This document shows positions 12,102 to 23,596 of a stretch of 64,000 nucleotides of DNA, piece after piece (position 1 is the stretch's first letter; every line of letters starts with the position of its first letter). Made by a program: the position numbers and the translations under genes. The stretch spans positions 1,275,766 through 1,339,765 of the forward strand of contig MU006218.1 of assembly GCA_010093685.1 (NCBI GenBank), read 5' to 3'. The stretch is from Ophiobolus disseminans (Eukaryota; Ascomycota; Dothideomycetes; Pleosporales; Phaeosphaeriaceae). Below the pieces are notes generated by a model. That model was given only the letters and a program-made list of their open reading frames with translations. It made no database searches and had not been told where the DNA came from.

Positions 12102-13621
12102 GTCTGTGGGAGAAAAGCGTGAGAATGAGTGAACAGCATGCGAATGCTCTTCAGCAGCGTTGTGGGTATCTCAGTCCTGCATCCGTCGTGGGAATTTTCT
12201 TTGTGTGAAGTGGAGGACAAGCGCGAACTGTCACCTACTGTCGTCATAGCAAAGACTTTGTTTGCTTGTGAGTTGAATTTCGAAAACGTTCGCCATTGGA
12301 GTTTGAAGTTCGAGGATTAACTTGAGTCAATACTGAAACTCTACTTCCTCATCATGTGATGCGGTGGCCGCCATCGAGAGTGCTGTAAAAGGGTGCCTGT
12401 GCAGTTGCTGCGCACAGCACTGGTAGCATAGGAACCTCAAACATCCAGAGCAATGACACATGTGGCTTTTGTACTGTGTGATTTCTGTGAGCTTCATAAT
12501 TTCGACGTTTCAGTGATCCTCGGAAAATTGTTGTGTTGGAGAAGGAGAACATGGCGCTACTGGGAGCGTTGGCGCCTTTCATTTAGAGCTAGGGAGAGAG
12601 AACCCGCGGTCCGATCCTAGCTCCCCAGAAAATCCTTTGTCAAACTTCAACCTCCTCCGAACCCATCCTCTCTCGAAACGTGCTTTCAAACCACTTGTGC
12701 CATTGTGTGGTTAGAGATGCGATAAATCTCCAACGATTCGGTTCTTGGAGCATTCCATCAACTTGACGGAACCTGCGAATCTACCGGTATGCCATTGTTG
12801 GGCTTGGTCACAGCTGCGGCGCAGCGCTGAGCGCATTGTACGTCCTGGCGTCTGTGGGTTCGAAGGTCGGTAGTTGCGGAAGAAAGCTAGCTTCGCTCAT
12901 GGTTTCTTGGATTGTGAGAGAGATATTGGCTTGATAGGTCCAACTTCCAGCCCCCAACTACACCGACGATCCTGATACAAAAGCCGCATGCCACCCTCGC
13001 CATTAGGACTCAGGACTACGGCAGCCCTACTACTATTGTATTCGGACATGCAAGCGTGGGCCAGCTCTCATTTGCTCAATAGACGCGGAATGGAAGTTAA
13101 CAGGAGTCCGCAACTCAACCGGGCGGGTGTAAATATCCCATGTGTTCCGATATGCTTGCAGGCATTACAGACAAAGCGGGTGAGCGCGCCATATCAGCTA
13201 ATGCAGTCAGACTCGGTGCCACATGCATGTCGGAATCCTTGAGCCAGGGTTGTACATTGCAAGTAACCTTTTCCAGCCATTCATACATTCTAGCCAAATG
13301 ACACGGAAAACATCCGAAGCTGCATGCTCTACTTGTGATACATTCAGTGGATTTTTCTGCGGACCTGTGGTCACACCAAACTTTACCTGCGCTCTTCTAC
13401 GCCCGTCACCGTATGGAAGGTGTCCTTCATAAGCAAGTACCCAGTACCAGTCACAGCAATAAACCACGTGCATATCATCGACACTCGGCTAGTCATGTAA
13501 CCAACTTGTGGGAACGGACCCTCGTTTGCATCATTACGGTAGACGGGAAGAGGTTTGCCCATAAAACCATGGCATGCCATGACTTCCAGTATGCAATCAG
13601 CCAATATCATCGCAATTTATA
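12102..13621. other. intergenic region, no gene seen
   Basis: About 1.5 kb. Open frames up to 95 codons exist on both strands, but none has motifs or a splice context. A short imperfect palindrome, GAGCTAGG...CCTAGCTC, sits near 12588-12625. The right end should hold the promoter of the FAD oxidase gene. Nothing else could be supported. Confidence 0.45.
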
Positions 13622-15070
13622 ATGATGCGAAACCTCGTTTTGTCTTTGGTCTTAGCCAACGCACCATCAGCGCTTACTAGTGTGTGTCCCGCAAACTTAC
13701 CTCAAGTAATTGACACGGATGTCGCCATCATTGGTGGTGGGGCTGGCGGCACTTACGCTGCTGTTCGACTTCGCGAAGACCTCAACACAAGCATCGTGGT
13801 GATCGAGCCAAGGGACCACCTCGGAGGTCATACAAGCACCTATTTCGTATCCGAAGCCAACACCACCCTCGAATACGGCGTTCAATCTTACTTGAACTAT
13901 GGTCCCGCCGTCGATTTCTTCAAACGTTTCGGACTCGCTACGCAACCATTCGCGCCCGGTAGACGGCTTACCGCCGTCAATGTCGACGTTGAATCAGGAG
14001 CGTTGCTGACTGGCTACTCTGCGCCAAATGCCAATGCTACTACGGAGGCGTTTGCACGATGGCTGAGCATTGTCTCTCAATACGAAGCAATAACGGAGCC
14101 TGGTTACTGGGACTTCCCGCAGCCTACAAATATTCCCCAGGATCTACTCCTACCAATCGAGGAGTTTGTAAAGATAAATCAGCTCGAGGCTGCCATACCT
14201 CGCATCTTGACCATATCTGGATTGGGTTATGGAGGCATCCGACACTTGCTGACCTTCAACCTGGTGCGGGCTTTTGGTGCATCGCTTACGAAACAAGTTG
14301 CCGCCAACGCACTCGTCGTTCCGGTTGGGTCCAATAGTCTAGTTTATCAGCGAGCTCTCACCCTCCTTAAGGATGATGTTCTACTCTCAAGTTCCGTGCA
14401 GAGCGCCAAACGCACCGTGAATGGTGTAAAGCTGGTCGTCAAGCAAGGCAAGAAAGAGATACACATCAACGCGAAGCGTATCCTGTTCACAGCTCCACCA
14501 AGCTTGTCAGTTTTCGAGCCATACGGCATCGATGAGAAAGAGAAGGCGGTCTTCTCACAGGGGTCTATTGAGGGCGAGTTCATCGGAGTTGCAAAAATAC
14601 CATGCATCCCGGAGAATTCTTCCGTCAGCTACCTGCCCTCCGCAATTGTACCTCAGAATCAATTGTACCTGAAAGACTGGCCATACTCACTACGCCTCGA
14701 TTCCACTGGCCCGCTCGGACAAGGCCTCTTCCGCGTTGTCTTGGGCGCCAACTTCACGTTTTCGGCCGACGGTTTCAAGGATCTAGTGGTAACTGCGGTA
14801 CAAAGACTCCAAGCTGCCGGCACTGTGTCGGGTAACTGCACGGTCGAGCTCAAAGCACTCAGCGAGCATACCCGACCGCATTGGTATCTCAGCGCTGAAC
14901 AGCTGAAGGCGGGCTTCATAGCGGACCTGTTCTCTTTGCAAGGACATTTGTCTACGTGGTATACTGGATATGCGTGGTCTGCACCTTATAGCAGCACGGT
15001 GTGGGCTTTTACGGACACGGTGCTGCCGAAATTGTTGGCAGATCTGAGGAATGGCACGGTGTCGAGGTAG
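13622..15070 (+). CDS. secreted FAD-dependent oxidoreductase (flavin amine oxidase-like)
   Basis: Single exon, 482 aa (or 481 from the second of two adjacent ATGs). A signal peptide (about 1-20) is followed by a Rossmann dinucleotide-binding motif, VAIIGGGAGGTYAA (about residues 34-47). An acidic residue ends the second strand (VVIEP), and then comes the GG motif HLGGHTSTY. These are hallmarks of the NAD(P)-binding Rossmann / flavin amine oxidase / protoporphyrinogen oxidase-like group, which includes fungal cyclopiazonate dehydrogenase-like enzymes. N-glycosylation sequons in the second half fit secretion. The substrate cannot be inferred: the enzyme has no biosynthetic-cluster partners nearby. 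The next gene begins about 230 bp downstream on the same strand. Confidence 0.85.
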   Translation: MMRNLVLSLVLANAPSALTSVCPANLPQVIDTDVAIIGGGAGGTYAAVRLREDLNTSIVVIEPRDHLGGHTSTYFVSEANTTLEYGVQSYLNYGPAVDFFKRFGLATQPFAPGRRLTAVNVDVESGALLTGYSAPNANATTEAFARWLSIVSQYEAITEPGYWDFPQPTNIPQDLLLPIEEFVKINQLEAAIPRILTISGLGYGGIRHLLTFNLVRAFGASLTKQVAANALVVPVGSNSLVYQRALTLLKDDVLLSSSVQSAKRTVNGVKLVVKQGKKEIHINAKRILFTAPPSLSVFEPYGIDEKEKAVFSQGSIEGEFIGVAKIPCIPENSSVSYLPSAIVPQNQLYLKDWPYSLRLDSTGPLGQGLFRVVLGANFTFSADGFKDLVVTAVQRLQAAGTVSGNCTVELKALSEHTRPHWYLSAEQLKAGFIADLFSLQGHLSTWYTGYAWSAPYSSTVWAFTDTVLPKLLADLRNGTVSR

Positions 15071-15303
15071 TGCTTATGTGAAGTCGAACCTCAGTCGAAT
15101 TACTACAATGCCTTTGTTATTAGATGGCCAAGAACAAGCCATTACTCAACGCTTAAGGGTACGCACTTCATTCTTTATTTACTAATACTCTTTCCCACAA
15201 TGTATATCTGCCAGGACGAAGCTGTCTGTATATATTTTGCCAACACACCGAAACAACTCGTTCCGCAGTATCATGCTCTGAGATAATCATCATCGTCATC
15301 ATC

Positions 15304-16197
15304 ATGACTTCTACCAAACGGTCAGGACCTACTCCCAAAGCACCAATCGATCGCTACGCAAACGCCTACGGGTCGTGTCCGTCGGACGCTGTCCCTGAGA
15401 GTAAGTACTTCCACAGCTCATCTCAGACACTATCCTGTAGCCCACCGATCGTAAACGGATCGCACCGAACCGCGAATACACCGCCCGCCACACCCGAAGT
15501 CATCGCATCTCTCTGCTTCGACCCTCTCAAGTGGGATCACGCACTCCGACCAGCCAACTGGGTTGGTCGATGGCCCCCTACCTCCGCGGCCCAACTAATG
15601 AACACAGACTTCGACCTCGCTCTCCTCGGCACAAATCGCCAACAAAACGCCTTCCTCAAGCGTAAAGAGCCCCTCGAGAAAGATCTCTGCCTGGGGAAAT
15701 GGTGCTGGCAAACTTTCTCCCTCGACGGCTTTCTCTGCGCGCGAAACTACACGTTGCAAACCGTCTGTACACACTCCTTCACCGACTGGGCCCAAGGCTG
15801 CACAGATTGGCAATCACGCTTCGAAATCCGCGAAAAGGAAGGTATGCGCTACGGCCTCTACTCCAAATGTCGCTGGAGAGTAGGAGACGTACTAGCTCCG
15901 TATCTCGGGGAGTTGATCCCTTTTCCCACAGCCAACACTGATTATTACCACGAGGTCAAGATCGGGCCGAATTTTTCTGGCTGGCCTGCGCCGGTGGCAT
16001 ATGTTGATGCAGAAAGGTATGGCTATTTCACGCGCTTTGCTAATCATTCTTGTGAGGGGAATGCGGTGCTGTGTGAGGATCGTGTGAGGGATGTTGAGGT
16101 TGGGGATGAGGTTTGTGTGGATTATGGGGTAGATTATTTTAGGGATAGAAGGTGTCTTTGTGGAGCGGGGAAGTGTATGAGTTTGGGTAAGGAGTGA
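15304..16197 (+). CDS. SET-domain protein (putative lysine methyltransferase)
   Basis: Single exon, 297 aa. The SET core is C-terminal: GLYSKCRWRVGDVLAPYLGELIP, then the cofactor/substrate motif RFANHSC (residues 244-250), and VCVDYG with the catalytic-type Tyr at about 274. It ends in a post-SET-like Cys cluster, RRCLCGAGKC. The N-terminal 170 residues have no recognised domain but hold further Cys and Trp residues. The family transfers methyl groups from S-adenosylmethionine to protein lysines; many fungal single-domain members have unknown substrates. A consensus donor GTAAGT occurs at about 15401, but every nearby acceptor leads to an immediate stop, so I keep the frame unspliced. A CAT/ATC microsatellite-like tract precedes the ATG. 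Confidence 0.85.
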   Translation: MTSTKRSGPTPKAPIDRYANAYGSCPSDAVPESKYFHSSSQTLSCSPPIVNGSHRTANTPPATPEVIASLCFDPLKWDHALRPANWVGRWPPTSAAQLMNTDFDLALLGTNRQQNAFLKRKEPLEKDLCLGKWCWQTFSLDGFLCARNYTLQTVCTHSFTDWAQGCTDWQSRFEIREKEGMRYGLYSKCRWRVGDVLAPYLGELIPFPTANTDYYHEVKIGPNFSGWPAPVAYVDAERYGYFTRFANHSCEGNAVLCEDRVRDVEVGDEVCVDYGVDYFRDRRCLCGAGKCMSLGKE

Positions 16198-16490
16198 GTT
16201 TGTAGTGATCGGGTTTGTTGCATGGCGCTTATACGCTTGAGATTGCTCGGTAAGTATGTTAATCAACATTTGTTTCTCAACGACGACTGATAGAAGACAC
16301 TTGATGAGAGCTAGCGACTAATGATCATGATCATAATCACAAATTCTAATAACTCGCACTAAACGAGCGGACAGGGCATCACCGCCCAGAGTAACAACCA
16401 AGAAACAAATCAGCCACCGTATACCCATTCTCCACCAACCACTCTCCCAGCCACGACCACCTCCCGCACTATCACCGCCACGCTCCCCAT

Positions 16491-16855
16491 CTACGCGCAA
16501 TAATCATCCCTCCCGGGCCCAGCATCAACACACCCATTTGCACACTCATGCATCCATACAAGACTCTTGCCCTGCCCCGCACACTTGAACGTCGACTTGT
16601 TAATCTGGTTGAGCGCAGGGAACTGCCCATGATTCCATTCGTCGCGGAGCACCGCGCCCTGGATTTCGGCGTCGGTCCAGCCTTTGCGGGATGTGTTAGT
16701 GCACAAAGAAGAGTGGAGGGAAGGAAGAAGGGGAAGATACCTTTGTGCTTCAAGTTCGAGCCGCAGTAGTGGACGAAAGTCTTGCAACTGCCGGCGGAGG
16801 CGGTGATGGCGAGCTGCGTCAGTGCGACGGTTAGGAGGGTGGAGATGGCGACCAT
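16491..16855 (-). CDS. small secreted cysteine-rich protein (effector-like)
   Basis: Two exons, 16855-16741 and 16681-16491, joined over a 59-nt GT-AG intron (16682-16740) with a CTAAC branch sequence; 101 aa. A clear signal peptide (about 1-21, ending ITASA) is followed by a mature chain of about 80 residues with six Cys (SCKT, HYCG, FKCA, HECA, GCVD, DYCA). Six cysteines in a short secreted chain suggest three disulfides. Such proteins are common in fungal secretomes and include candidate effectors and antimicrobial peptides. I do not recognise a named family, and function is unknown. No related gene lies beside it. Confidence 0.8.
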
Positions 16856-19800
16856 GGTGAAGGTTTATTTGATGAGTGCTGCAGGTTTGTTTGGAGGATG
16901 AGTGATGATGGATTGTTGTGTTGTTCTGGAAGTCAGTACGTCAGTGTCTTTTATACCTCACCATCACCCTCTCTCCTCACAAGAATGTCGCGCGTAGCTC
17001 ATGCCTCGTACGATAGTCTTGTCCTCTCTCAGCTATACAACTCACCGTAGTTAGATACAGTCGCCGAAGCTCGCCTGCACCGTTCAAGCATATCGAGCTG
17101 CGAAAAAGCGGTCAGGTGTTTCCTGCGACGGTGAACCTTCGAAGACACCAACGTTTAGTGAGTTTCGTGGTAGCTGAGAATGTACATTGTGGCGTGGTGT
17201 CATGTTTGGTTATTGTACGAGAGCTGAGTTGCTGACATTGTGACACATAAAGTGGAGCATCACTCTATCAGTCCATTCAGCCTCATACGATGTTACACCA
17301 CAACGGCGCGACAGTTTCCGCGGTTATAGTCGCAGTGGTACGGAGATAATCTCCATGTCAGGGTCGACGAATGCTTTTATTAGGATTTCCGTTACATTCC
17401 ATAAGTTAACCTTCTTTTGCTTCGTTTGCAGATATTGCTCTTCCAATTTGATTGAAACTTTGCAACGATTCATAAGTCGACGAATTTACTTTTTGCACGA
17501 GGCAAAGTCTGACCATAGTTAGAGACCAGCATGATTTGAAATAATCGCACAGCGATCCCTTGGGAAGAGACCATCAGGCCTTCGGCTTGCGGTTTTCCGA
17601 GTAACGGATACTCCTGGTGTTGTCAAGAAGGAAATGTATAGACACTGCCATCGAGAAATATATATTGTACTGGGGAGCGCGAAGGACACAACTCATCACA
17701 TAAATGACGGTCCTTAACGATTTCGAGTTTCGTGCTTCTGTGACTATTAAGCTGGTTTCTCCAAATCCCAGCATCGACTCAGTCCCTATGTCTTTCTTCA
17801 CAGCAACTTGGAAACATATAATGGCCGCTGCCCCTCTTCAACCCAGGAGAGACCTATCGTCATGCTTTCGATGATGATCAGGTTTTGGGATCTGGCAAGC
17901 AGACAAAAACATTTCTCATCTTGTCGAGTTTTTGAGATTACAAGAGCAGCAAGGACGCCGAAAACCATGCATCTCTGCTTTCTTGATTTTGAGTGCCCGG
18001 TACTCCCAAGAATTTAGGGAAGAAGGAAGTATCATTCAGATACATGGAGGGTTATATACTGCCAGACAAGCACAGCAGACTCGCTCACACATTACAACTG
18101 TTTCGAATCCTTGTTAGAGAACCGTTGAGAGCGTGCACGTGGTCGCTCCATAAGCGGAGACAGTAGGACTTCTTGTCCTTCGAGAAGTCGACATGTCGCT
18201 GCGATCTTGTGCTTTCTCGTCCACTACTCCACACATCGAACATCGCTGTCGAATTTTGAGACGCTTCGACATGCGGACACTGTCTAGTTATTTCTGTCGC
18301 TCCCAGACATGTCTTCATCAGCTTGAAGGTTCGGACACACAAATCCATAAGTGAGGCGTGGGATAGTTTTGATGGGCGAGAGGAAGGTAAAGAGAGCGGC
18401 TCAGTGGTTATATACACGTGATGAATACTGCGGCGCCTTCATGCAGTTGCACTTCTCGACGTTCTTTATCGGAAGCAAGGAAAGTCCACACACGGAGTAG
18501 AGATCGGTTTTCATCCTTGAATCTCACCCCAGACAGTCACCATGCATACTGGGTAATTTACCTTTGGTGCCTCTTCCTCTGAGTGACGTTGTGAAGTGAG
18601 GAAATAATCCACGAGGATCGAAAGCCTATTTATAACCTTTCTCAAGCTTGGGGAAAACACATAAGATGATCCATATCCAGATATTCGACCCTTAAACTTT
18701 GAAAGTCATGCCGCATATGCCACATCTTTTTGACTAATGAGTGTTAGGATTTTGGAAGTCCACACCAAAACACATAGCACACTAAACAACTGGTTTCCGC
18801 AACTCGTTATCAATTTGGTTGGCTGCGACTTGTACTACCAGCGTTCGCAGCGGCAAAAGCACATGAGTATACATGGCAAATCTTTGCAGTGGCAAGAGAC
18901 ATACTTGAGGCGGAGTTGAGTTTCGATGTTTAGTGACGAGGCGAGGCGAGGCGCAGAATCTCCATGACGAGGTGGAATAGTTATTTTTGTTATTGATAAA
19001 GTCTGAGTGTGTGGGAAGGAAAGAAGATGTGAGGCGCGTTCGAGGTTTTAACAGCAAAGCAAGCGCAGAGGCGAACCAGTCGGTTCGTATTTTTGGGCAC
19101 CACCAGAACAGTGAGAGAAATACCCCCGTGGGAACTGAGCAACTCGGATTTGATGCTCCGGAGTATTGTGCGTGCTCAAGATTGGATGTAGTGAGGAGTG
19201 GCGGATGTTTATATAGTGATCGGTGTCACGGGGAGTCGTCCGGACATATAAACCACAGAAGAAGATCTTTGTAACGACCAACATAGCTGCTGTCAATTCC
19301 TTTCTCTAGGAGCAGAAAGACGGACGACCATGAGCTCATCTTCGTCGGCTTTCGATTTCTCCACCACTCGACCTTTCCATGGCGCATCTTATTGTGAGTT
19401 TCGACACACTCTCCAGCATCAGGATATAGAAACCCGGTTCGAGATTTCCAGTCGCGCAATGTGCGATGATTTGGAGCAGCGAGGAGGCGAGCAACGTTCA
19501 TGTAAAGCGACACTGACGTTTTTGCTCGCCGTCCCAGTCCGAAGGCGATAACTCAGTTTCCTGGAAAGGGTTGGCAGAGAACATGAAGAAATTGTAGCAA
19601 AATCTACAGCCTGTCGAGCTGGCAGCGCAAGCACACTCCAGTCATGCTAGGAAGTTCCATGACTTTCAGTGTTTTGCAAAGTCCCACACAAACGGCGAGG
19701 AATCGCATCAAGTGCCATCCTGTTGATTGCCGCAAGATGCCAGATCGCCGAGACAGCCATAGATCATTGTCGTATTCGTTTCAGGCGTGAGTGGCCGTAG

Positions 19801-20286
19801 CTTTGGTTTGGAGAGATGCATACATTTTCCCTCTACATCACATCGACGAAGGAAAGCAATCCAGGATTCCCATGATCCGCCTTCACATCTCTTTCGAAGA
19901 GAGCGGGACAGAACTCACATAGGGTGGTATGAGAATAGTTTCGAGAGCGGAAGACGGCGTGGTGATGAGAGTGAGACTTGGAAAGGAAGGGGGAAAAGAG
20001 TTCATATACTGTTGGTGAGGACTACCATCACGTGCAAATAAAGTGCTGCAAAAGGCATTCTGAGGCCATGAGACGAATGTAGAATTCTTTTGAGATTCCA
20101 ACAAATTGTGCAGCAAAATTATTGAACTAGAACGTTATCGTGGCCAACCCCCCGGCCTAGCTTCGCCCGCCTCTGACAGCTTCCTGGATATCTTCGCCGT
20201 GCTGTCAAAACCACATCGTTGTGGAGTTTGCAGTGCTCGGTTATTGGCGGACCAGAGCGACGAATCGCATCGAAACGGTCCCCTTT
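16856..20286. other. gene-poor stretch with four promoter-like blocks
   Basis: About 3.4 kb without a convincing gene. On the minus strand, four TATA-like sequences are each followed by a pyrimidine-rich tract, as in fungal core promoters. TATATAAC lies near 18051-18060 and near 18408-18416, TATATAAA near 19207-19215, and TATATGAA near 20003-20011. No long intact frame follows any of them. A 56-codon frame on the minus strand (17968-17798) begins with a hydrophobic stretch but is too weak to call. The region may hold non-coding transcripts or decayed small genes. Confidence 0.4.
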
Positions 20287-21211
20287 CTAAGCTGCCGTTT
20301 TTGATGCGCTGACGGAGTACTGTGTAAGGTACTCGGGGTCATTCTCAAACTCTTCCTTGACCTGTACATCGTTAGTCTCGTGCATGTGGCTAAGTTTGCG
20401 ACGCTCAGCAAAGCAACAAAGAGTGACTTACAATATCCAATCCACCCACCAGCTCACCATCAACCCACAGTTGAGGGAAGGTGGGCCAGTCTGCGAACTC
20501 CTTCAGGCCTTGCCGGACCTCGTCATCTGCCAGAATGTTGAAGAAGCCGTATCGCACACCCTTCTCGCGCAGTACGCTGACGGTCTGCCGGCTGAAGCCG
20601 CACTGGGGCGCGCTCGGTGTACCCTTCATAAAGAGCATGACGGGTGCCGCCTTCACGAGCTCGCCCAACCGCTTGAACAGCTCGTCCTTGTTCGTCTGCT
20701 GCTCGCCCTCCCGGTGTTCGCTTGCGCTGTAGTCGGGTGCCGTCTTGGGGTCTTGGGCGCTCGGTGCGTAGCCTGCCATGCTCTTTCCATTAGTAACAGC
20801 TGTGCCGTTCTGCTGTGCTGGTCGCGTGACCGTCTGCGCGGGTGGTAGACTTGATGTGGAGCCTCCGCTTCCGGCACCGGCGTGCTTCTCGACCGCTGCT
20901 CGTACTTTCGCGGCGTCTGACCCTGAGACTGTTTCTAGTGTCCTGCCGTCTTTCTGCAGGACTATGTATGGGACCGCTGTGACGTCGTACTCTTCTGACA
21001 CTTCTGGCACCTCTTCGGCGTTGAGCGCGAGGAACGATATGGGCGCATTGGCGGGGTATGTGCTGGCGAGCGTCTTGAGGATGATGGACATCTGTTCGCA
21101 TGGCTTTGCCCAGGGCGCGTGGAAGTAGATGACGGCGAGGGTCGAGGGCGGGAGCGCAGAGATGGCCGACTGGAAAGCGCCCTCGTCGGCAATGTCTTGT
21201 ATGGTGGCCAT
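20287..21211 (-). CDS. monothiol CGFS glutaredoxin with thioredoxin-like domain (Grx3/4 type)
   Basis: Two exons, 21211-20432 and 20361-20287, with a 70-nt intron (20362-20431); 284 aa. The N-terminal thioredoxin-like domain (about 1-110) carries the degenerate site WAKPCEQM typical of Grx3/4. After an Ala/Ser/Pro-rich linker comes the glutaredoxin domain (about 175-280) with the active site CGFS at 204-207 and the glutathione-binding WPTFPQLWV strand. Known role: these cytosolic/nuclear proteins bind a [2Fe-2S] cluster with glutathione. They deliver iron to proteins and, in fungi, signal iron status to GATA and CCAAT-type regulators. The last exon supplies the C-terminal helix, so the model without it would be truncated. 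Intact. Confidence 0.95.
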
Positions 21212-21429
21212 GGTGGTGATCGGTGTGTGTGCGAGTTGAAGTGATGAGTCCTTGTATAGTCAGAAGCAGTAAAGAAAAAGAAACGTGGCAGCGGAGATGG
21301 TCGCAGGTGCGTTTGGAGAGGCGCGGAAAAGCAACAGACAATTAATGTGCTGATCAGTAATAGTCGCGCTCTGACGTGCTCGGTGGGTGGCTTGCCCCGC
21401 CGATGGGCGGAACCAGCAGGAGCTCCCCA

Positions 21430-21587
21430 AGGCACTAGCTAACTATAGCTAGGAATACATAAAAATAATACTAAGTAACGTTAAGTTATACAATGTTCAA
21501 TATTCTACTACGGTATAAATCAGAAAAAAAACTCCAACTATTTCATACTACACATCTGTGTTCTAAGGAATTGGAGTATAGTATTCT
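21430..21587. other. AT-rich stretch beside the MFS transporter gene
   Basis: About 160 bp visibly richer in A and T, and in TA dinucleotides, than the surrounding DNA. It lies between the Grx start region and the MFS stop codon. A second such stretch lies beyond the other end of the MFS/regulator pair. Old repeat DNA altered by repeat-induced point mutation would look like this, but it is too short to classify. Confidence 0.45.
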
Positions 21588-23331
21588 CTAGACCTTCTCC
21601 GCTCCAATCGAAGCTTCCTTCTGTAGCCTGTCCTCGCTGTCTACCTTCTGAGCTTCCTTGAGCTCCTTGACGTTCTTCCATTCCAGGCCGAAGCTGGACA
21701 CCAGGACCACTGCAGTCAAGCCAAGCGCCAGGTACCAGATGCTGCGCATCGAGTCGTTATACGCTCCCAAGACGGCAGGAAGCTGGTCGCGCGATGCTTG
21801 GCTACGAATCGACATCGCGCTCCCATCAGCTAGGCTACCCAAGTCAACACCGGGAAGGACGGGCCTCAGCTTCTTCACGAGCTGGCTTTGTAGCAGTGCT
21901 TGGCCAACGGTGACGAAGATGGTGGAGCCCAGAAAGTTGGCGAGATTGATGACTGACAGGCCGATGGACACATCTTCTTTAGAGAGTACTGTTTGCACAG
22001 CGATGTTGGGGCCTTGAAGGATGAGGCCAAGGCCAACACCGGTCATGATCTGGGATATCTTAGTCTTGTGCCTTTGCCATTTTCGAGTGCGCATACCTGA
22101 TAGCCAATCCATTTTTCAGCACCAACATTGGCTGTCCATGTCGAGATCAACGCTGCGCCAACCATAGTTACCGCGGCACCAAAGATAGCAGGAGGTACAT
22201 AGTAGCCGACGGAACTTGTGAACACTCCGCTGACCATCACGGCGAATACCACGCTCAATAGCAGGGGTATGAGCGACAGTCCAGAGCTCTGTGGTGACTT
22301 GTTCTGGACGACTTGGAACCAGATGGGAAGATAGAATGAGAACAGGACGAGGACGGAGCCGATACCAAGACTCGCGAAGCAGCCCGCCAGCACACTGCGC
22401 TGTCGGATTATGTAGGGTGGGATTGTTCCCTTCTCACCTCGCCAGATTTGAGCGACAATGAAGGCGGTGCCGAAGATACCAGCAACAACGAACAGGGCGA
22501 TGACCACGCCACTACCCCAGCTGTCATCCTTGCCACCGAACTGAATGGCTAGCAGTAAGCAGACGAGGCATACTGCCACCAGGAAGAATCCCAATGGGTC
22601 AAGCTCGATTAGTTTGCCTTTCCAGGTTCCGGCACGCTTGACCGGTGGTGTGCATTTTGGCGTAAGAAGAACAAGCAGCAACATCGACACGCCTCCGACA
22701 GGCAGGTTGATCCAGAAGCACCAGCGCCACGTGATTGACGTGAGGTAGCCACCGAGCACTGGTCCAAGGATGGACGTAACACCAAAGACAGATCCAAGGC
22801 TGCCAATGTATTTCGGTCGAGAGCGCAAAGGAACAAGAAACGAGACAAGTATGAATGCGCCAGGTGGAACACCTGCACCGCCGATGCCGGATACGACTCG
22901 ACCGATGATCAACGCCTTCGAGTTGGGAGCAGCTGCGCACACGACGGAACCTATCTGGAATATGGCAATGTTGATGATCATGACCCATTTCGCTGAGTAG
23001 TAGCGGTAGATGCGGCCGAAGGAGAGCTGGAGGACGCAGATTGGCAGCAGGAAGCCGGACTCATACCAAGCTATGTCGCCGAAGCTGTTGAATTGTTCGG
23101 TGATGGTTGGAACTGCGGTGCCGATGATGGTGCGATCCTGTGAGCGGTGTTAGTTGGTTGTTGCTGGGGATGAAGAATAGTACCTACTAGAGCAACCACG
23201 AAGAACGCGAGCCAAACCGCGAGCATTGCTGGCAAAGTTTTCTTGAATGGTGGATATTCCGTATCATCGCGCTCATCTTGTACGGTGCCTTCATTAGACT
23301 GTTTCTCAGGCTCTGGATTAGTGGTCGACAT
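21588..23331 (-). CDS. MFS multidrug/toxin efflux transporter (DHA2, 14-TM type)
   Basis: Three exons: 23331-23188, 23137-22097 and 22049-21588. The introns are 23138-23187 (50 nt) and 22050-22096 (47 nt); 548 aa. A charged N-terminal tail leads into TM1 (LPAMLAVWLAFFVVAL) followed by DRTIIGTAVPTI, the D1-type motif. The antiporter motif C region reads ILGPVLGGYL and the signature WRWCFWINLPVGG follows; both are typical of 14-TM drug:H+ antiporters. Members export drugs, toxins and secondary metabolites across the plasma membrane. The gene is divergent from a Zn2Cys6 regulator gene, with 265 bp between the two starts, so co-regulation is likely. The substrate is unknown: no biosynthetic genes adjoin. 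Confidence 0.92.
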
Positions 23332-23596
23332 GGTAGTGGGTTAAGGGGGATTCTGGACGCACATTGGTGACAATGAGCGAGCCTTGCGTCTGGCTTTATA
23401 TGTTTTACCTGCGTCTACCAGCCCCATAGAAGGATGTTGCAGTCACTGTAAAAGAGTGCAAAGCCAACTACTAGTGGAAGCGCAATACAAGATGGCCTCG
23501 GGCTCGGTGCCGAGCGAGCGAGGTGGGAAGCAGCGAGATCTTCGGGCGCACCCCGAGACACCGCCTCTTCATCATCATCGTCAACGAACATCCATC
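23332..23596. promoter_or_regulatory. shared promoter of MFS exporter and Zn2Cys6 regulator
   Basis: 265 bp between the two divergent start codons. It must contain the control sites of both genes. It includes short GC-rich CGG/CCG-type triplets of the kind bound by Zn2Cys6 factors, but I cannot single out a specific site. Confidence 0.55.

Noticed and set aside
12588..12625. Palindrome GAGCTAGG...CCTAGCTC
   Set aside because: Eight-base arms with no following T run or gene end. Too short to call a terminator or transposon end.
15401..15440. Possible intron in the SET gene (GTAAGT...TGTAG, 40 nt)
   Set aside because: Splicing leads to a stop within a few codons, and 40 nt is short for this genome. 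The unspliced frame runs cleanly into the SET domain.
18040..18060. CCCTCCATGT match to the TIR tip (minus strand)
   Set aside because: Only about ten bases match, with none of the further TIR blocks. Probably chance.
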